Assembly (NCBI GenBank): GCA_021405325.1
Contig: QWII01000025.1
Location: 117,728-181,727, forward strand
Direction of reading: 5' to 3'
DNA: 64,000 nt
DNA from: Caldilinea sp. CFX5
Lineage (GTDB): Bacteria; Chloroflexota; Anaerolineae; Caldilineales; Caldilineaceae
The notes under the pieces are model-generated. The model was not told the origin of the DNA, did no database searches, and saw only the letters and a program-made list of their open reading frames with translations. Positions 9,103-17,946 of this stretch are shown piece after piece. A program made the translations under genes and the position numbers. The stretch's first letter is position 1. Each line of letters begins with the position of its first letter.

Positions 9103-10556
9103 GCAGCCAGAAGACAAAACCAACTTCGGTTCTGATCGAACTGGAACCTAAATTTGAACGCAACGCCCCGGTCGCGCTGGCGAACACCCAACTGCGCCGC
9201 AACATGGGCAAAGCGACCCAGACCATTCGCGGCAAACGGGCCAACGTCGTCGGCGAATTGCCCGATTGGGAGGCGTTGCGTGAGGCCGGTCGCGCCAGCA
9301 AAGCGCACACACTCGAACATCTAGACCGATATCTCTTGCAACTGGAAGCGGCGGTGCAAAAGGCGGGTGGTCACGTCCACTGGGCGGCGGATGCGGCAGA
9401 AGCCAACCAGATCATCACCGGCATCGTCCAGTCGCACCAGGCCAAGGAAGTTATCAAGATCAAGTCGTTGACCACCGACGAGATCAAGCTCAACAAGGCG
9501 TTAGCCGGCGCTGGTATTCAGGCCGTCGAGACCGATCTAGCCGAGTTGATTATTCAATTGGCCGGTGAACATTCGTCACACATTCTCGTGCCGGCCATCC
9601 ACAAAAACCGCTCCGAAATTCGCGAAATCTTCATGCAAAAGCTGGGGGTGCGCGAGCTTTCCGACCAACCCAAGGAACTGGCGGCGGTTGCGCGGACCCA
9701 TTTGCGGCGCAAGTTTCTGTCAACGCCAGTGGCGATCAGCGGCGCTAACTTTGCCGTGGCCGAAACCGGCACCGTCTGCATCGTCGAAAGCGAAGGCAAC
9801 GGGCGCATGTGTCTGACCCTGCCCAAAGTGCTGGTTTCCGTCATGGGTATTGAGAAGATCATCCCGACCTTTCAGGATTTCGAGGTCTTTTTGCAACTGT
9901 TGCCCCGCTCCTCCACTGGTGAACGGATGAACCCCTACACCTCGCTCTGGACGGGCGTCACCCCTGGCGATGGGCCGCAGGAGTTTCATCTAGTGCTGCT
10001 CGACAATGGGCGCACCAATGTCCTGGCTGATGAGATTGGGCGGCAGACGCTCAACTGCATCCGCTGCTCGGCCTGTCTGAATATCTGCCCGGTCTATGAG
10101 CGCACTGGCGGCCATGCCTACGGCTCGGTCTATCCGGGGCCGATTGGCGCGATCTTGACGCCGCAACTGGTGGGGGTGGAACATGCCAACTCGCTGCCCT
10201 ACGCCTCGTCGTTGTGCGGCGCTTGTTATGATGTCTGTCCGGTGAAGATTAACATCCCCGAAGTGTTGATCCATTTGCGGGGCGAAGCGGTGCGCCAGAA
10301 GCAGGACGAAGGCGGAATGCGGGCCACGCTCGACCCGGAAAATGTCGCTTTCAAAACCCTGGCCAAAGTTTTCGGCAGTCGCATGGCCTATGAGCAAGCG
10401 CAGAAAGCGGGGAAAGTCGGGCAATGGCCCTTGCAACAGGACGGCTACATCACCTGGCTGCCCGGTCTCTTAAGCGGGTGGACGGCCATGCGCGACATGC
10501 CGGCGCTGCCCCAACAAACCTTCCGCGAATGGTGGGAGGCGCGGGAAAAAGCATGA
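9099..10556 (+). CDS. lutB: L-lactate utilisation protein LutB (4Fe-4S subunit)
   Basis: Iron-sulfur subunit of the Lut lactate dehydrogenase. The start is the ATG at 9099, inside the lutA stop (ATGA), giving 485 residues, the normal LutB length. The N-terminal DUF162-like half (MSSQKTKPT to VLVSVMGIEKI) is followed by two ferredoxin-type motifs, CIRCSACLNICP near residue 319 and CGACYDVCP near 374, each with the terminal Cys-Pro. These would carry two 4Fe-4S clusters passing electrons from lactate oxidation. Translation is coupled to lutA and lutC. Confidence 0.95.
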   Translation: MSSQKTKPTSVLIELEPKFERNAPVALANTQLRRNMGKATQTIRGKRANVVGELPDWEALREAGRASKAHTLEHLDRYLLQLEAAVQKAGGHVHWAADAAEANQIITGIVQSHQAKEVIKIKSLTTDEIKLNKALAGAGIQAVETDLAELIIQLAGEHSSHILVPAIHKNRSEIREIFMQKLGVRELSDQPKELAAVARTHLRRKFLSTPVAISGANFAVAETGTVCIVESEGNGRMCLTLPKVLVSVMGIEKIIPTFQDFEVFLQLLPRSSTGERMNPYTSLWTGVTPGDGPQEFHLVLLDNGRTNVLADEIGRQTLNCIRCSACLNICPVYERTGGHAYGSVYPGPIGAILTPQLVGVEHANSLPYASSLCGACYDVCPVKINIPEVLIHLRGEAVRQKQDEGGMRATLDPENVAFKTLAKVFGSRMAYEQAQKAGKVGQWPLQQDGYITWLPGLLSGWTAMRDMPALPQQTFREWWEAREKA

Positions 10557-11215
10557 GCAACGCACGCGAACGCATTCTCCAACGAATTCAAACAGCCTTA
10601 CATACTGACGCCCCAGCAGTAGCAGATGCGCCGCCACCTGTGGTCAATACAGCCGTCGCCCGCACCTATCGCCAACGGGACGAAGCGCCACGGGACGAAA
10701 TCATTACCCGCTTCATCGAGCGCGTCATCGAATACAAAGCCCAAGTCCACCGAGTGACAGATGAGCAACTGCCGGCATCGATTGCCGACGCGCTCCACCG
10801 GCGCGGGATCGAACGGCTGGTCATCCCAGCAGATGTCCCGGCGGAATGGACACCGACATCAGTCACCACGCTGCGTGACAATGGCGATCTGACCCACGAA
10901 ACGCTGGACAGCACCCAGGGTGTCCTTACCGGCTGCGCCATCGGCATTGCCCAGACGGGGACTATTGTGCTTGACCATAGCAGCTATCAAGGTCGGCGGG
11001 CAATTTCGCTGGTGTCTGACTATCATCTCTGCATTGTCCGTGCCGACCAGATTGTGGGGCTGGTGCCGGAAGCGATCCGGCAACTGGAAACGGCGGTGCA
11101 AGCGCGGCGACCGATTACGTTTATCTCCGGTCCCTCGGCCACCTCTGATATTGAACTGAATCGGGTCGAAGGGGTACATGGACCGCGGACCCTTGAGGTG
11201 TTGGTCGTGACATAA
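10553..11215 (+). CDS. lutC: L-lactate utilisation protein LutC
   Basis: Third subunit of the Lut complex (LUD/DUF162 domain), 220 residues. ATG 10553 overlaps the lutB stop as ATGA. Conserved segments are AIGIAQTGTIVLDHSS, RAISLVSDYHLCIVRADQIVGLVPEA and FISGPSATSDIELNRVEGVHGPRTLEVLVV, the last being the diagnostic LutC C-terminus. Acts with LutA and LutB in lactate oxidation. The operon ends in a strong hairpin immediately downstream. Confidence 0.95.
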   Translation: MSNARERILQRIQTALHTDAPAVADAPPPVVNTAVARTYRQRDEAPRDEIITRFIERVIEYKAQVHRVTDEQLPASIADALHRRGIERLVIPADVPAEWTPTSVTTLRDNGDLTHETLDSTQGVLTGCAIGIAQTGTIVLDHSSYQGRRAISLVSDYHLCIVRADQIVGLVPEAIRQLETAVQARRPITFISGPSATSDIELNRVEGVHGPRTLEVLVVT

Positions 11216-11248
11216 AGAAACCAGGGTTTTGGCAAAACCCTGGTTTCT
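11216..11248. terminator. bidirectional hairpin between lutC and the amide cluster
   Basis: Perfect 15-bp stem (11216-11230 / 11234-11248) with a GGC loop; arms begin AGAAACCAGGG. It lies 1 nt after the lutC stop and 6 nt from the stop of the convergent S15 hydrolase gene. The inner A/T runs give U-rich ends in both directions. Confidence 0.85.
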
Positions 11249-11253
11249 AACAA

Positions 11254-12924
11254 TCAACGGGGAATGATCGGCAAGGTCAGGTGCGACGGATGCTGCGCCG
11301 TGTGATAAATGGTCTGGTGCGCTACCTGCGTTTCCGCATCCAGCCCTGACGGGTTGCCGGTGTTCTGGTTGCGGTCGAAGCGAGGGAAGTTGCTGCTGGA
11401 AACTTCCAAGCGGATGCAGTGACCGACCTTGAAGAGATTACTGGTCTCCCAAAGAACTATTTCATAAGCATAGACCGCACCCGGTTGAAGCAAGGTCGGC
11501 GCGGTGTAGGATTCACGGAAGCGGGCGCGCACTATGCCTTCGGTGAGGTGGATGGCCTTGCCGTTGGGGTGGACATCGACCAGGGTGGCGGTAAAGTCGG
11601 TATCGGGCGCGCTGGAGGCGGCGTAAAGGGTCAAGGTGATCGGGCCGGTGACTTCGACCGCTTCGCTTAACGGCAGCGTGGAATAGACCAACACGTCATC
11701 CCGTCGCTCGACCGGCCGGCGATCTTTGGGGCCGGTGTTGGTGATAAACATGCTCTGGCCGCCCAGGGTGGGGGCGGGGTCGGCGGGGTCATAGGTAAAG
11801 CGATCAACTGCCTCATCGCCGGGCGCGGCCAAACTCAACAGACCATCGCCATAGAGCGAGTTGGCGCGGCCCTGGCTGTGGAGATAGAACTTGGTGTACC
11901 GGGTACGCGCCAAGGGCCACGCCTGCTCACCCCGCCAGCGATTTTCGCCCATGACAAAGAGGCGCACCGGTGGCTCGTCATCAATGCCGGTGGCGACGCC
12001 TTTCAACCGTTGGTCATACCAGCGCAGATGTTCGCCCGGTATATCGACGGCGGCGGTCGGGCCAAAGTCAATATCGCCAAAGGATTCAGCGCTGCCGATG
12101 GCGGTGTGCGTCCACGGCCCGACTAATAGACGAGAGCGCGCCCGCACCGTCGCGTCCTCTGCTTCCGCAGTCCAACCACGAAAACATTTAAAGCCCTCGT
12201 GCAGCAGATTGTCATACCAGCCGGTGATAAAATAGGCCGGCGCTTTGACTGTACCGTAGCGCCCTTTCATGCTGTAGCTTTGCCAAAATTCATCAAAGTT
12301 GGGATGGCGAATGACCTCCCGGTAGAAAGGCCGGTCGCCGATGTCATCCAGCGCCGTGAGCAGCGGCAGGCGGCGATAGACGGCGTCCCAGTGGATCAGG
12401 TCGCGGGGCGCGTTCTGGTTGGTGCGGTCGCCAAGCCAGATAAAGTTCATGGCATTTTGCAGTTGCAGCACGCCATTGTAGCGCATGTGACCATAGTTGT
12501 CCTCCTGGTTGGCAATCGGCACGAGCGCTTTCAGGTAGGGGCTACCCAACGGTGCGGGCAGAATCTGGGTAAAGCCGGGGTAGGAGATGCCAAAGGCGCC
12601 AATGTTCCCGTCACACCAGGCTTGCGCGCCAAGCCACTGAAGGGTGTCATGACCATCCGCCGTCTCGTCGATATAGGGCCGCCATTTGCCCTCCGATTCG
12701 TAGCGCCCGCGACTGTCCTGCATGACCACGGCGTAGCCTTGTTGGGCAAAACGCATGGCCCACGGCACATAGCGCGGATGTTGGGTGCTATACGGCGAAC
12801 GAATCAGCAGCACCGGAAATTTCTCGCCATCAACCGGACGATAGAGCGCAGCATAAAGGCGCACCCCATCACGCATGGGAATCCAGAGATCGAGTTGGAT
12901 ACGCACATTGGCGGATGTTGTCAT
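11254..12924 (-). CDS. CocE/NonD family (S15 X-Pro dipeptidyl-peptidase-like) hydrolase
   Basis: Alpha/beta hydrolase of 556 residues. The N-terminal domain has the nucleophile motif FGISYPG with Ser114, preceded by MQDSRGRYESEGKW, typical of CocE/NonD hydrolases. The C-terminal half is the jelly-roll found in X-Pro peptidases and cocaine esterase (EVTGPITLTLYAASSAPDTDFTATLVDVHPNG; IRLEVSSSNFPRFDRN). ATG 12924 has GGAGG five nt upstream; an open frame to 13005 crosses a repeat and is not used. Members hydrolyse esters, N-terminal dipeptides or beta-lactam-like acyl bonds. As the last gene of the amide cluster it may cleave an acyl amino compound; the substrate is unknown. No signal peptide, so cytoplasmic. 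Confidence 0.9.
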   Translation of the reverse strand: MTTSANVRIQLDLWIPMRDGVRLYAALYRPVDGEKFPVLLIRSPYSTQHPRYVPWAMRFAQQGYAVVMQDSRGRYESEGKWRPYIDETADGHDTLQWLGAQAWCDGNIGAFGISYPGFTQILPAPLGSPYLKALVPIANQEDNYGHMRYNGVLQLQNAMNFIWLGDRTNQNAPRDLIHWDAVYRRLPLLTALDDIGDRPFYREVIRHPNFDEFWQSYSMKGRYGTVKAPAYFITGWYDNLLHEGFKCFRGWTAEAEDATVRARSRLLVGPWTHTAIGSAESFGDIDFGPTAAVDIPGEHLRWYDQRLKGVATGIDDEPPVRLFVMGENRWRGEQAWPLARTRYTKFYLHSQGRANSLYGDGLLSLAAPGDEAVDRFTYDPADPAPTLGGQSMFITNTGPKDRRPVERRDDVLVYSTLPLSEAVEVTGPITLTLYAASSAPDTDFTATLVDVHPNGKAIHLTEGIVRARFRESYTAPTLLQPGAVYAYEIVLWETSNLFKVGHCIRLEVSSSNFPRFDRNQNTGNPSGLDAETQVAHQTIYHTAQHPSHLTLPIIPR

Positions 12925-12955
12925 TGTTTCCTCCAAAGTTGAACCGGAGCAACAA

Positions 12956-13008
12956 TTAATGGAAAATGGAGAATGAATAACAATTAATGATTCTCCATTC
13001 TCCATTAA
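12956..13008. repeat. gene-end hairpin, AATGGAGA units
   Basis: 19-bp arms (12956-12974 and 12990-13008) with one mismatch, made of TTAATGGA/AATGGAGAAT units. It ends 3 nt from the stop of the formamidase gene. A related half-site (CCATTCTCCATTAATT) lies at about 25258-25280, just after the stop of the DppC-like gene. Confidence 0.75.
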
Positions 13009-13011
13009 CTA

Positions 13012-13929
13012 TTATTCCGGTAGAACCGACAAACCGGGGAGACGCGGCATTTCCAGGCGAAGCGTGATCTCCATGTTACCGCACGCTTGGCCGATGCGCA
13101 GATCGCCGGTGACGCTGATGAGCATGAGCGCTTCCACGGCGCTGATCCCCATGCCCGTTTCCATGAGACCGAGCATCTCTTCGACCGCCATGCGCCGCGC
13201 TTCGGCAAAGTCGCGGCTCCAACCGGTGGTGACAATGCGATCAGCCGTTTCCAAGCGCGGGGCGGACAGGGCGATTTGTTTGCGCAGATCGACACGCAAC
13301 CCCACCTCTGCGGCAATTTCCACCCCGCCGCAACTCAGTTCGCCATCGCCCATTGCGGCGTGAACATCACCCACATAGAGCAACGCCCCTGGCACTAACA
13401 CCGGTAGATAGACACGACAGCCCGGCGCGATGAGGATACAGTCAAAATTACCGCCATTGACCCCGATGCTGCCGGAGCTAGGGCGGTTGGAATGAGCGAC
13501 GCCAATCTCGCCGATCATGGGGCGGGCCGGAAAGGTGATGCCGTCGCGCCAGTGGATTGCGCCGTCACGGTAGGCGACAATGCCGATTTTGCGGTCGCCG
13601 ATGCGCCCCGCCGGCACGACCCAGCCAAAATCACCGGCGGCCATATAGCCTTTGGCGGCCGGCGCAATGGTCAACACCTCAATGACCAGGAGGTCGCCCG
13701 GTTCCGCCCCGTCGATATAAACCGGGCCGGTCAAGGCGTTGGACTTGCCGCCAGGCGGGGGTGGATAGGCTTGAAAGGTCCCCGGTTCCCCGACAAGAAT
13801 GGCACCGGAGCGCGGGTCGCGGGTTTCCACCAACAACGTACTCCCTGGCGCGACATGGGCGCGCGGCGGCGTGTCCGGCGAGTAGGCATATTCACCCAGC
13901 GAACGGTCAATGCGGATCGTCTCATTCAT
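13012..13929 (-). CDS. acetamidase/formamidase family protein
   Basis: About 305 residues of the FmdA/AmdA fold, which hydrolyses short aliphatic amides to ammonia and the carboxylate. Visible features are GSTLLVETRDPRSGAI, TGPVYIDGAEPGDLLVIEVLTIAP, PSSGSIGVNGGNFDC, GALLYVGDVHAAMGDGELSCGGVEIAAEV and the helical C-terminus EEMLGLMETGMGISAVEALMLISVTGDLRIGQAC; the DVHAAMGDGE segment carries conserved metal/active-site residues. ATG 13929 has GAGGGA 7 nt upstream; an ATG at 13944 directly follows the dipeptidase stop and is an alternative. Its position after two dimethylformamidase-like genes fits a role in removing formamide or acetamide released upstream. Confidence 0.9.
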   Translation of the reverse strand: MNETIRIDRSLGEYAYSPDTPPRAHVAPGSTLLVETRDPRSGAILVGEPGTFQAYPPPPGGKSNALTGPVYIDGAEPGDLLVIEVLTIAPAAKGYMAAGDFGWVVPAGRIGDRKIGIVAYRDGAIHWRDGITFPARPMIGEIGVAHSNRPSSGSIGVNGGNFDCILIAPGCRVYLPVLVPGALLYVGDVHAAMGDGELSCGGVEIAAEVGLRVDLRKQIALSAPRLETADRIVTTGWSRDFAEARRMAVEEMLGLMETGMGISAVEALMLISVTGDLRIGQACGNMEITLRLEMPRLPGLSVLPE

Positions 13930-13944
13930 GACATGGTCCCTCAT

Positions 13945-14982
13945 TCAGCCACCCCAGACGGTGCGAAAAACCCGCAGCCAGTTGCCGCCCAGAATGCCCA
14001 ACAACTCGGCATCGGAAAAGCCCAGGTCGATCAGGGCGCTGGTCAGGTTGGGCAAGCCGCGGATGTCCTCCAAGCCGTGGGGTGGAAAGCCGCCATCCAG
14101 GTCGGAGCCAAAGCCAACGTGGGCCGGGCCACAGACGGTAGCAGCGTGGGCAATAAAGCGGGCCAGATCGACCGCGCTGGCGGCGTCATCATCCAGTTCG
14201 CGGTTGGCGGAGAAAAAGATGCCCACCACCCCACCCTGTGCAGCAATTGCCTTCATCTGTTCATCGCTCAGGTAACGGCTGACGGCGTGGCTGTGAAAAT
14301 CCTTGACCAGGGCGCGACAGGAAGTATGCGAACAGATCACCGGCGCGGTAGAAACTTCCAGCGTATCCCAGAAGGTCTGCTCGGTGGCGTGGGCCACATC
14401 GACCAGCATCTGCAACGCATTCATCTCACGCACGACAGCGCGACCAAAGGCGGTCAACCCTGCGCCGGTATCCTCCCAGTTGCCTTCGGCCAGCGCGTTG
14501 CGATACATCCAGGTCAAGCCCAGGCTGCGCACCCCCAGTTGGTGATAAACATGGAGCAAGTCCAACTCCCCTTCCAGCCCTTCGCCCCCTTCAATCGTCA
14601 GGATCACCGCCACTTTGCCCTCTTGGTGGGCGCGTTCAATGTCGGCGGCGCTGGTCGCCAGCAAGGCCAGATGGGGTGCGGCGGCCAGGTCGAGTTGCAA
14701 CTGGCGGTAGGCTTTTAGGATCGACTTGCAGGGGTCTTCCTTCACCCGTGGCACCAACAGGTTGGTCATCTGCCCGGTCTGACCAGCAGCCAGCGCACGC
14801 GGGAAATCCCAGTGACCCGATTCCCCTTGTTGCCAGAGCCGCCGCGGTCGCGCCGGGCGATATTTGAGCGGGTTGTAGCGGGCGTCACCACTCAAGACGG
14901 CAATCAAACTGTCATTGTGACAGTCGATGACCGGCGCTTGCCGGTGGAGACGCATGACATGTTCGGCGCGTTCGGGTTGCAT
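13945..14982 (-). CDS. membrane-dipeptidase-type metallopeptidase (peptidase M19)
   Basis: Renal-dipeptidase family enzyme, 345 residues, expected to hydrolyse dipeptides (including L,D forms) with a binuclear zinc centre. Metal ligands are visible: His22 and Asp24 in DCHNDS, the bridging Glu in EGGEGLEGELDLLHVYHQLGVRSLGL, His in VDVAHA and His in CSHTSC; the FGSDLDGG motif contains the C-terminal Asp. Start ATG 14982 (AAGGAA upstream) is chosen because the frame to 15033 runs into the intergenic palindrome. Its stop directly abuts the formamidase start region, suggesting coupling. No signal peptide is seen, so it is probably cytoplasmic. Confidence 0.92.
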   Translation of the reverse strand: MQPERAEHVMRLHRQAPVIDCHNDSLIAVLSGDARYNPLKYRPARPRRLWQQGESGHWDFPRALAAGQTGQMTNLLVPRVKEDPCKSILKAYRQLQLDLAAAPHLALLATSAADIERAHQEGKVAVILTIEGGEGLEGELDLLHVYHQLGVRSLGLTWMYRNALAEGNWEDTGAGLTAFGRAVVREMNALQMLVDVAHATEQTFWDTLEVSTAPVICSHTSCRALVKDFHSHAVSRYLSDEQMKAIAAQGGVVGIFFSANRELDDDAASAVDLARFIAHAATVCGPAHVGFGSDLDGGFPPHGLEDIRGLPNLTSALIDLGFSDAELLGILGGNWLRVFRTVWGG

Positions 14983-14997
14983 TGGGTTTGTTCCTTG

Positions 14998-15054
14998 GGT
15001 GATTGGGTGGTTCGGTGAGTTCGACAAGCTCACTCACCGAATCACCCAATCACC
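14998..15054. repeat. gene-end hairpin, GGTGATTGGG units
   Basis: 23-bp arms (14998-15020 and 15032-15054) with one mismatch, units GGTGATTG/GGTGGTTC; the loop region is TCGACAAGCTC. It ends 5 nt from the stop of the enolase-superfamily gene. Confidence 0.8.
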
Positions 15055-15059
15055 AATAT

Positions 15060-16178
15060 TCAAATACGTAAAGCCGCCAATTGTTCCCAGTCGAGTTCCA
15101 CCCCCAGCCCTGGCCCTTGGGGGACGGTGATTTGCCAGCGGTCGGTGACGAGGGGGGTGGTCAGGGCATGTTCGATGTGGAAGAGGGGGCCAATGATGTC
15201 GGCGGCGTAGCGTTCCACGGCGATGTTGGCCAGGGCCACCGTCACATGGGTCATGGCGGCGGAGGCAATATCCCACTCCAGGTTGCTGCCGATGGCGCAA
15301 TGGACGCCGGCGGCTTCGGCCATGCTCACAATGGCGATGGTGTTCAGGAGACCGCCATGTTTGCCGGGGTAGACGCTAATGATGTCGGCAGCGCCCTTTT
15401 GGATGCAGGCCAACGCATCCTGCACGGTAAAGATCGCTTCATCGGCCATTACCGGCAGGCGGATTTGGCTGCGCACCCGTGCCAATCCGTCGAGATCGAG
15501 CCGATGCACCGGCTGTTCAACAAAAGCGACGCCATACTCTTCCAACAGGGGCGCGGCGCGAATCGCCTCATTGACCGACCAACCGCCATTGGCATCGACG
15601 GTGAGGCGGACATCGGGGCCAATCGCGTCGCGCACTTGCCGAATGCGCGCCAGGTCAAAGTCTAGCGGGTCATGCCCCACCTTGAGCTTGATGGTGCGAC
15701 AGCCTTCGCCCACAATCCGTTTGGCCGCCGCGGCTGATTCCTGCGGCCCCACCGGCATAACCGGAAAGCGCAACGGCAGTTCAAAGGCCCGCACCGCCCC
15801 CCCCAACAGTTGATAGAGCGGCGCGCCCAGACTCTTGCCCAGCAGGTCAAAGAGCGCCATCTCGATCCCCGCTTTGGCAAAGGGGTTGGCAAAGGTGCGC
15901 CCGATCTTTGCCATACAGTGACGAATCTGTCGCGGGTCTTCGCCAAGCAAGCGCGGGGCCAGATGCAAATCAATGATCGCCTTCGCCCCCAAATAGGTCT
16001 CGCCACTCCAATCCGGCGACCCATTCACCTCGCCGACCCCCTCAAGGCCGACATCGGTCCGCACCACGACCAACACAATGTGCGATGTAAAGCGAAAGCC
16101 CTTCGTATCCTTCACCTCTCCCACCCGCCGGTCAACACCGATGCGGACGGGGATGGTTTCAATGGTGGTGATCTTCAT
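15060..16178 (-). CDS. mandelate racemase/muconate lactonizing enzyme family protein
   Basis: Enolase-superfamily TIM-barrel enzyme, 372 residues. The KLKVG motif on barrel strand 2 provides the KxK catalytic lysine; metal ligands are Asp in VDANGG, Glu in VEQPV and Asp/Glu in MADEAIF; a second lysine occurs in VYPGKHGG (strand 6). The K...K arrangement places it in the MLE subgroup (cycloisomerases, dipeptide epimerases, o-succinylbenzoate synthases) and not with mandelate racemase proper. Between a dipeptidase and a creatininase-like amidase, a role as epimerase/cycloisomerase of an acylated amino acid or dipeptide is plausible but unproven. ATG 16178 follows AGAGGATGCT. Confidence 0.92.
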   Translation of the reverse strand: MKITTIETIPVRIGVDRRVGEVKDTKGFRFTSHIVLVVVRTDVGLEGVGEVNGSPDWSGETYLGAKAIIDLHLAPRLLGEDPRQIRHCMAKIGRTFANPFAKAGIEMALFDLLGKSLGAPLYQLLGGAVRAFELPLRFPVMPVGPQESAAAAKRIVGEGCRTIKLKVGHDPLDFDLARIRQVRDAIGPDVRLTVDANGGWSVNEAIRAAPLLEEYGVAFVEQPVHRLDLDGLARVRSQIRLPVMADEAIFTVQDALACIQKGAADIISVYPGKHGGLLNTIAIVSMAEAAGVHCAIGSNLEWDIASAAMTHVTVALANIAVERYAADIIGPLFHIEHALTTPLVTDRWQITVPQGPGLGVELDWEQLAALRI

Positions 16179-16194
16179 AGCATCCTCTTCAAGG

Positions 16195-16267
16195 GTGATT
16201 GGGTAATTGGGTGATTAGGTGATTGAAGCTGGTCAGGAGTCACCTAATCACCCAATCACCTAATCAC
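16195..16267. repeat. gene-end hairpin, GGTGATTG units
   Basis: 27-bp arms (16195-16221 and 16241-16267) with two mismatches, units GTGATTGG/GTGATTAG. The right arm includes the stop codon of the creatininase-family gene. Confidence 0.78.
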
Positions 16268-17028
16268 TTACTTTGTCCATAAAACTCCACCATCGCCGCC
16301 GCCAGGGCGTTGACAATGGCTGTCCAGTAGGCGCGACCGCGGTCGGCGTCGCCGCGAGCGGGGCTGTCGCTGTAGCCGTCGATGGCTTGCCAGGAGCCGT
16401 GATGCTCGGCGCGGTAGGGGCGGTAGAAGCTGCGTGGGTCGGAGCCGGCGACGTTGTCCCGGTGGGGGCGTGGTTCTTGCACCAGGTCGGGATAGAGCGC
16501 CAGGATCAGTGAGCTTTCAAATGCGCCGGCATGACCAGGGAGACGCCCCGGTTTGTGGGCATCGAGGGCGACCAAGGCGTCCCACGCCACTGTCCAATAG
16601 GAAGCGGCGGCCAGACTGGCTGGGTGTTTGAGCGCCAGGTCACGCGCCACCAGTTGCACCAGTTCGTTGTTGCCGCCATGCCCGTTGACAATAAAGATTT
16701 TGCGGAAGCCGCTGATGATCAACGACTCGGCCAGTTCATAGACGATGCGGTAGTAGACCTCGGTACTCAGCGACATGGTGCCGCCAAAGGGCAGATGGTG
16801 TTGCGACGAGCCAAAGGGCAGGGTCGGCGCGACCAGGACCGGGATCTGGCTGGTGGCTTGTTGGGCCGCGGCGCGGGAGAGCGATTCGACGGTGAGATAG
16901 TCGGTGCCGACGGGCAAATGCGGGCCATGTTGTTCCAGCGCGCCCACCGGCCAGACGACCAGCGTGTCGGCGGCCTGTTCACGAGCAACGGTGCGAGTGA
17001 CTTCTTGCAAGAGGAGACGGGTACTCAT
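16264..17028 (-). CDS. creatininase family amidase
   Basis: 254 residues. The N-terminal motif GALEQHGPHLPVGTD (Glu32, His34, Asp43) and NGHGGNNELV are the metal-binding signatures of the creatininase/creatinine amidohydrolase family, which opens cyclic or linear amides (creatinine, formylated amines, mycofactocin peptide) using two divalent metals. ATG 17028 is 3 nt past the stop of the permease gene and its AGGAT site lies within the permease end, so translation is coupled to the transporter. This implies that the substrate of the sugar-type importer is the substrate or precursor of this amidase. Confidence 0.92.
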   Translation of the reverse strand: MSTRLLLQEVTRTVAREQAADTLVVWPVGALEQHGPHLPVGTDYLTVESLSRAAAQQATSQIPVLVAPTLPFGSSQHHLPFGGTMSLSTEVYYRIVYELAESLIISGFRKIFIVNGHGGNNELVQLVARDLALKHPASLAAASYWTVAWDALVALDAHKPGRLPGHAGAFESSLILALYPDLVQEPRPHRDNVAGSDPRSFYRPYRAEHHGSWQAIDGYSDSPARGDADRGRAYWTAIVNALAAAMVEFYGQSK

Positions 17029-17031
17029 GGC

Positions 17032-17931
17032 TTATCCTTTGAGTGCGCCCACGGTCAAGCCTTTGCTGATCTGCTCCTGGAGAAAGGCGAAGATGATCAG
17101 CACCGGCACAATCGAAATGATCATGCCGGCAAAGAGGCCCGTCCATTTGGCTGTGTATTGGGCGGTTTGGTCGAGAAAAAAGACGCCAAGGGGAATGGTG
17201 TAGAACGCTTTGTCTTTGGTAAAGATCAGGGCGTAGAAAAATTCATTCCAACTGCTGAGATAGTTCAGGATCATGAGCGATGCAATCCCCGGCGTCGCCA
17301 GCGGCAGCATGACCTGGACAAAGGTGCGCAAGGGGGACGCGCCATCGACCGCCGCCGCTTCTTCCAACTCGGTCGGCAACGTTTTGAAGAAGCCGGTCAT
17401 GACAAAGGTGTTAAAGGGCAGGTTGCTCACGGTGTAGAGGAGGGTTAAGATCAACCGACTATCAATATCCACCTGTTGGCGGATGCGCTCCAAGATAAAA
17501 TAGAGCGGAATGGCGGTGAGCGAGTAGGGGATCATAATGCCGACCAAAAAGAACATCAACACCGGTTGATTCCAGCGAAAGGGGATGCGAGCAATTGGAT
17601 AGGCGGCCAGACAGGCAATCGCCACCGAGAGAATGGTGGCAATGGTGGCGATGGTCAGGCTGTTTTGAAACATCACGCTGACGCCCTTGTTCCAGGCAGA
17701 GAGATAGTTGGCAAAGTGCGGCACAGCCGGAAAGCTCCAGGGCGGCGTCCCCATAAACTCCTTGTCGGTCTTGAGCGAAACGACAATCACCCAGCCAAAG
17801 GCCAGCAGCGAGGAGAGGCAATAGCTGCCCAGGTAGAGATAGATCGCCCAGTGCAGTCGAGAAATCCGCCGCCAACGCCCCAATCTTGATTTTTCGGTGG
17901 ACGCCGGGTGTGGTGATGCAATTGCGGCCAA
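17032..17931 (-). CDS. ABC transporter permease, MalG/carbohydrate type
   Basis: 299-residue integral membrane protein with about six helices. After a basic cytoplasmic start (RLGRWRRISRLHW), the first helix is IYLYLGSYCLSSLLAFGWVIVVSL. The EAA cytoplasmic loop, which contacts the ATPase, is EEAAAVDGASPLRTFVQVMLPLATPGIA. Start is a TTG at 17931 with GAGGAGGA upstream. Pairs with the MalF-like permease and the family 1 binding protein upstream. No cognate ATPase gene occurs in the cluster, so a shared MsmX-type ATPase elsewhere is likely. The ligand may be a polar amide and not a sugar, judging by neighbours. Confidence 0.93.
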   Translation of the reverse strand: MAAIASPHPASTEKSRLGRWRRISRLHWAIYLYLGSYCLSSLLAFGWVIVVSLKTDKEFMGTPPWSFPAVPHFANYLSAWNKGVSVMFQNSLTIATIATILSVAIACLAAYPIARIPFRWNQPVLMFFLVGIMIPYSLTAIPLYFILERIRQQVDIDSRLILTLLYTVSNLPFNTFVMTGFFKTLPTELEEAAAVDGASPLRTFVQVMLPLATPGIASLMILNYLSSWNEFFYALIFTKDKAFYTIPLGVFFLDQTAQYTAKWTGLFAGMIISIVPVLIIFAFLQEQISKGLTVGALKG

Positions 17932-17946
17932 AAGAATCCTCCTCTA

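Noticed and set aside
13492..14718. 408-codon plus-strand open frame antisense to the dipeptidase and formamidase genes
   Set aside because: It mirrors codon bias of the real minus-strand genes, lacks any family motif and has no ribosome site.
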